Shown here in pieces: positions 14,256-14,764 of a stretch of 14,764 nucleotides of DNA. A program made the position numbers and the translations under genes. Below the pieces are notes generated by a model. That model saw nothing but the letters and a program-made list of their open reading frames with translations, made no database searches and had not been told where the DNA came from. Numbering within the stretch: the stretch's first letter is position 1; the number at the start of each line of letters is the position of its first letter. The DNA is taken from NCBI GenBank assembly GCA_900548595.1, contig URLB01000044.1:1-14764 (forward strand), written 5' to 3'. The DNA is from an uncultured Eubacteriales bacterium. GTDB lineage: Bacteria; Bacillota; Clostridia; Lachnospirales; Anaerotignaceae.

Positions 14256-14764
14256 TTATTTATCAAGATACTTTTTCAAATATTTTCCTGTATACGATAT
14301 TGGATTTTTACTTACTTCTTCAGGCGTTCCGCATGCCACAACCGTTCCGCCTCCGCTTCCGCCTTCCGGTCCAAGGTCGATTATATAATCGGCAGTCTTT
14401 ATAACGTCCAGATTATGCTCGATAACGACTACGGTATTTCCGCCGTCAGTAAGACGCTGAAGTATATCTACAAGTCTGTGTACGTCGGAAGTGTGCAGAC
14501 CTGTAGTCGGTTCGTCCAGTATATACATTGTCTTGCCCGTACTCTTTTTGCTGAGTTCCGTGGCAAGTTTTACTCTCTGCGCTTCACCTCCCGACAGTGT
14601 TGTTGACGACTGTCCAAGCTGTACATACGATAGTCCTACATCATATAAAGTTTGCAGTTTATTCTTAATTCTCGGTATACTGTCAAAAAACTCAAGAGCT
14701 TCCTCGACGGTCATTTCCAATACATCGGAAATTGTTTTCCCTTTATATTTTACCTCAAGCGTTT
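14256..14764 (-). CDS. uvrA: Excinuclease ABC subunit A (partial, C-terminal end)
   Basis: The C-terminal 169 or so residues of UvrA, the damage-recognition ATPase of nucleotide excision repair; the remainder lies beyond the right edge. The frame is open to the window end and reads ...TLEVKYKGKTISDVLEM. The second ABC module is unmistakable: signature STTLSGGEAQRVKLATEL, Walker B MYILDEPTTGLH, switch His in VVVIEHNLDVI, and the UvrA-typical YIIDLGPEGGSGGG. The end TGKYLKKYLDK is a normal UvrA C-terminus, so nothing is truncated biologically. It is transcribed toward the XRE gene 121 bases away. I see no U-rich terminator hairpin in that gap. The promoter and any SOS box lie outside the window. 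Confidence 0.96.
   Translation of the reverse strand, partial: TLEVKYKGKTISDVLEMTVEEALEFFDSIPRIKNKLQTLYDVGLSYVQLGQSSTTLSGGEAQRVKLATELSKKSTGKTMYILDEPTTGLHTSDVHRLVDILQRLTDGGNTVVVIEHNLDVIKTADYIIDLGPEGGSGGGTVVACGTPEEVSKNPISYTGKYLKKYLDK

Noticed and set aside
1..14764. Mobile element, prophage, defence island or CRISPR array
   Set aside because: No transposase, integrase, terminal inverted repeats, direct target duplications or spaced repeats were seen. Codon and base use look even across the genes. The endolysin-like amidase stands alone without phage neighbours.

Overview
The window looks like an ordinary chromosomal segment from an anaerobic low-GC Firmicute of class Clostridia. The evidence is AT-rich spacers, heavy AUA use for isoleucine, strong AAGGAG-type ribosome binding sites, TTGACA/TATAAT-like promoters, a T-box leader, a class III fructose-1,6-bisphosphatase, an EFR1-type flavodoxin/ferredoxin protein and a Clostridium-type glutamate dehydrogenase. 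I see no transposase, integrase, CRISPR array, tRNA, rRNA or phage module.

Left part (1-3190, minus strand): the N-terminal two thirds of the acetolactate synthase large subunit (ilvB) runs off the left edge. It sits behind a complete T-box riboswitch with its own promoter and a 14-bp terminator stem; the best specifier reading is AUC (Ile). Upstream of it lies a monocistronic NADP-type glutamate dehydrogenase (gdhA) with promoter and terminator. Both genes belong to nitrogen and amino acid metabolism.

Middle (3191-6203): a plus-strand EFR1 flavodoxin/ferredoxin gene converges on a 6S RNA gene (ssrS, minus strand), which I identify from its conserved ends and rod-like pairing; the two share a bidirectional terminator. 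A somewhat divergent lipoprotein signal peptidase (lspA, minus) is divergent from class II fructose-bisphosphate aldolase (fba, plus, UUG start).

Right part (6266-12545, minus strand): a tight four-gene unit is read in the order polytopic membrane protein, class III fbp, mutS2 and mreB/mbl, with gaps of 17, 20 and 24 bases. It has a promoter in the divergent spacer at 12546-12657 and ends at a bidirectional terminator shared with fba.

Far right (12658-14764): a leaderless Amidase_3 plus SH3 protein (plus strand) converges on an XRE regulator with a catalytically dead-looking S24 domain. The last 170 codons of uvrA enter from the right edge.

The genes do not form one pathway. They are housekeeping functions: branched-chain amino acid synthesis, nitrogen assimilation, glycolysis/gluconeogenesis, cell shape and wall, DNA repair, and global RNA polymerase control by 6S RNA. 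I found no convincing novel multi-gene system. The points most worth a second look are the 6S RNA locus, the T-box specifier, the amidase lacking the first zinc-ligand His and a signal peptide, the Ser-to-Gly S24 regulator, and the repeated overlap of stop codons with shared terminators.
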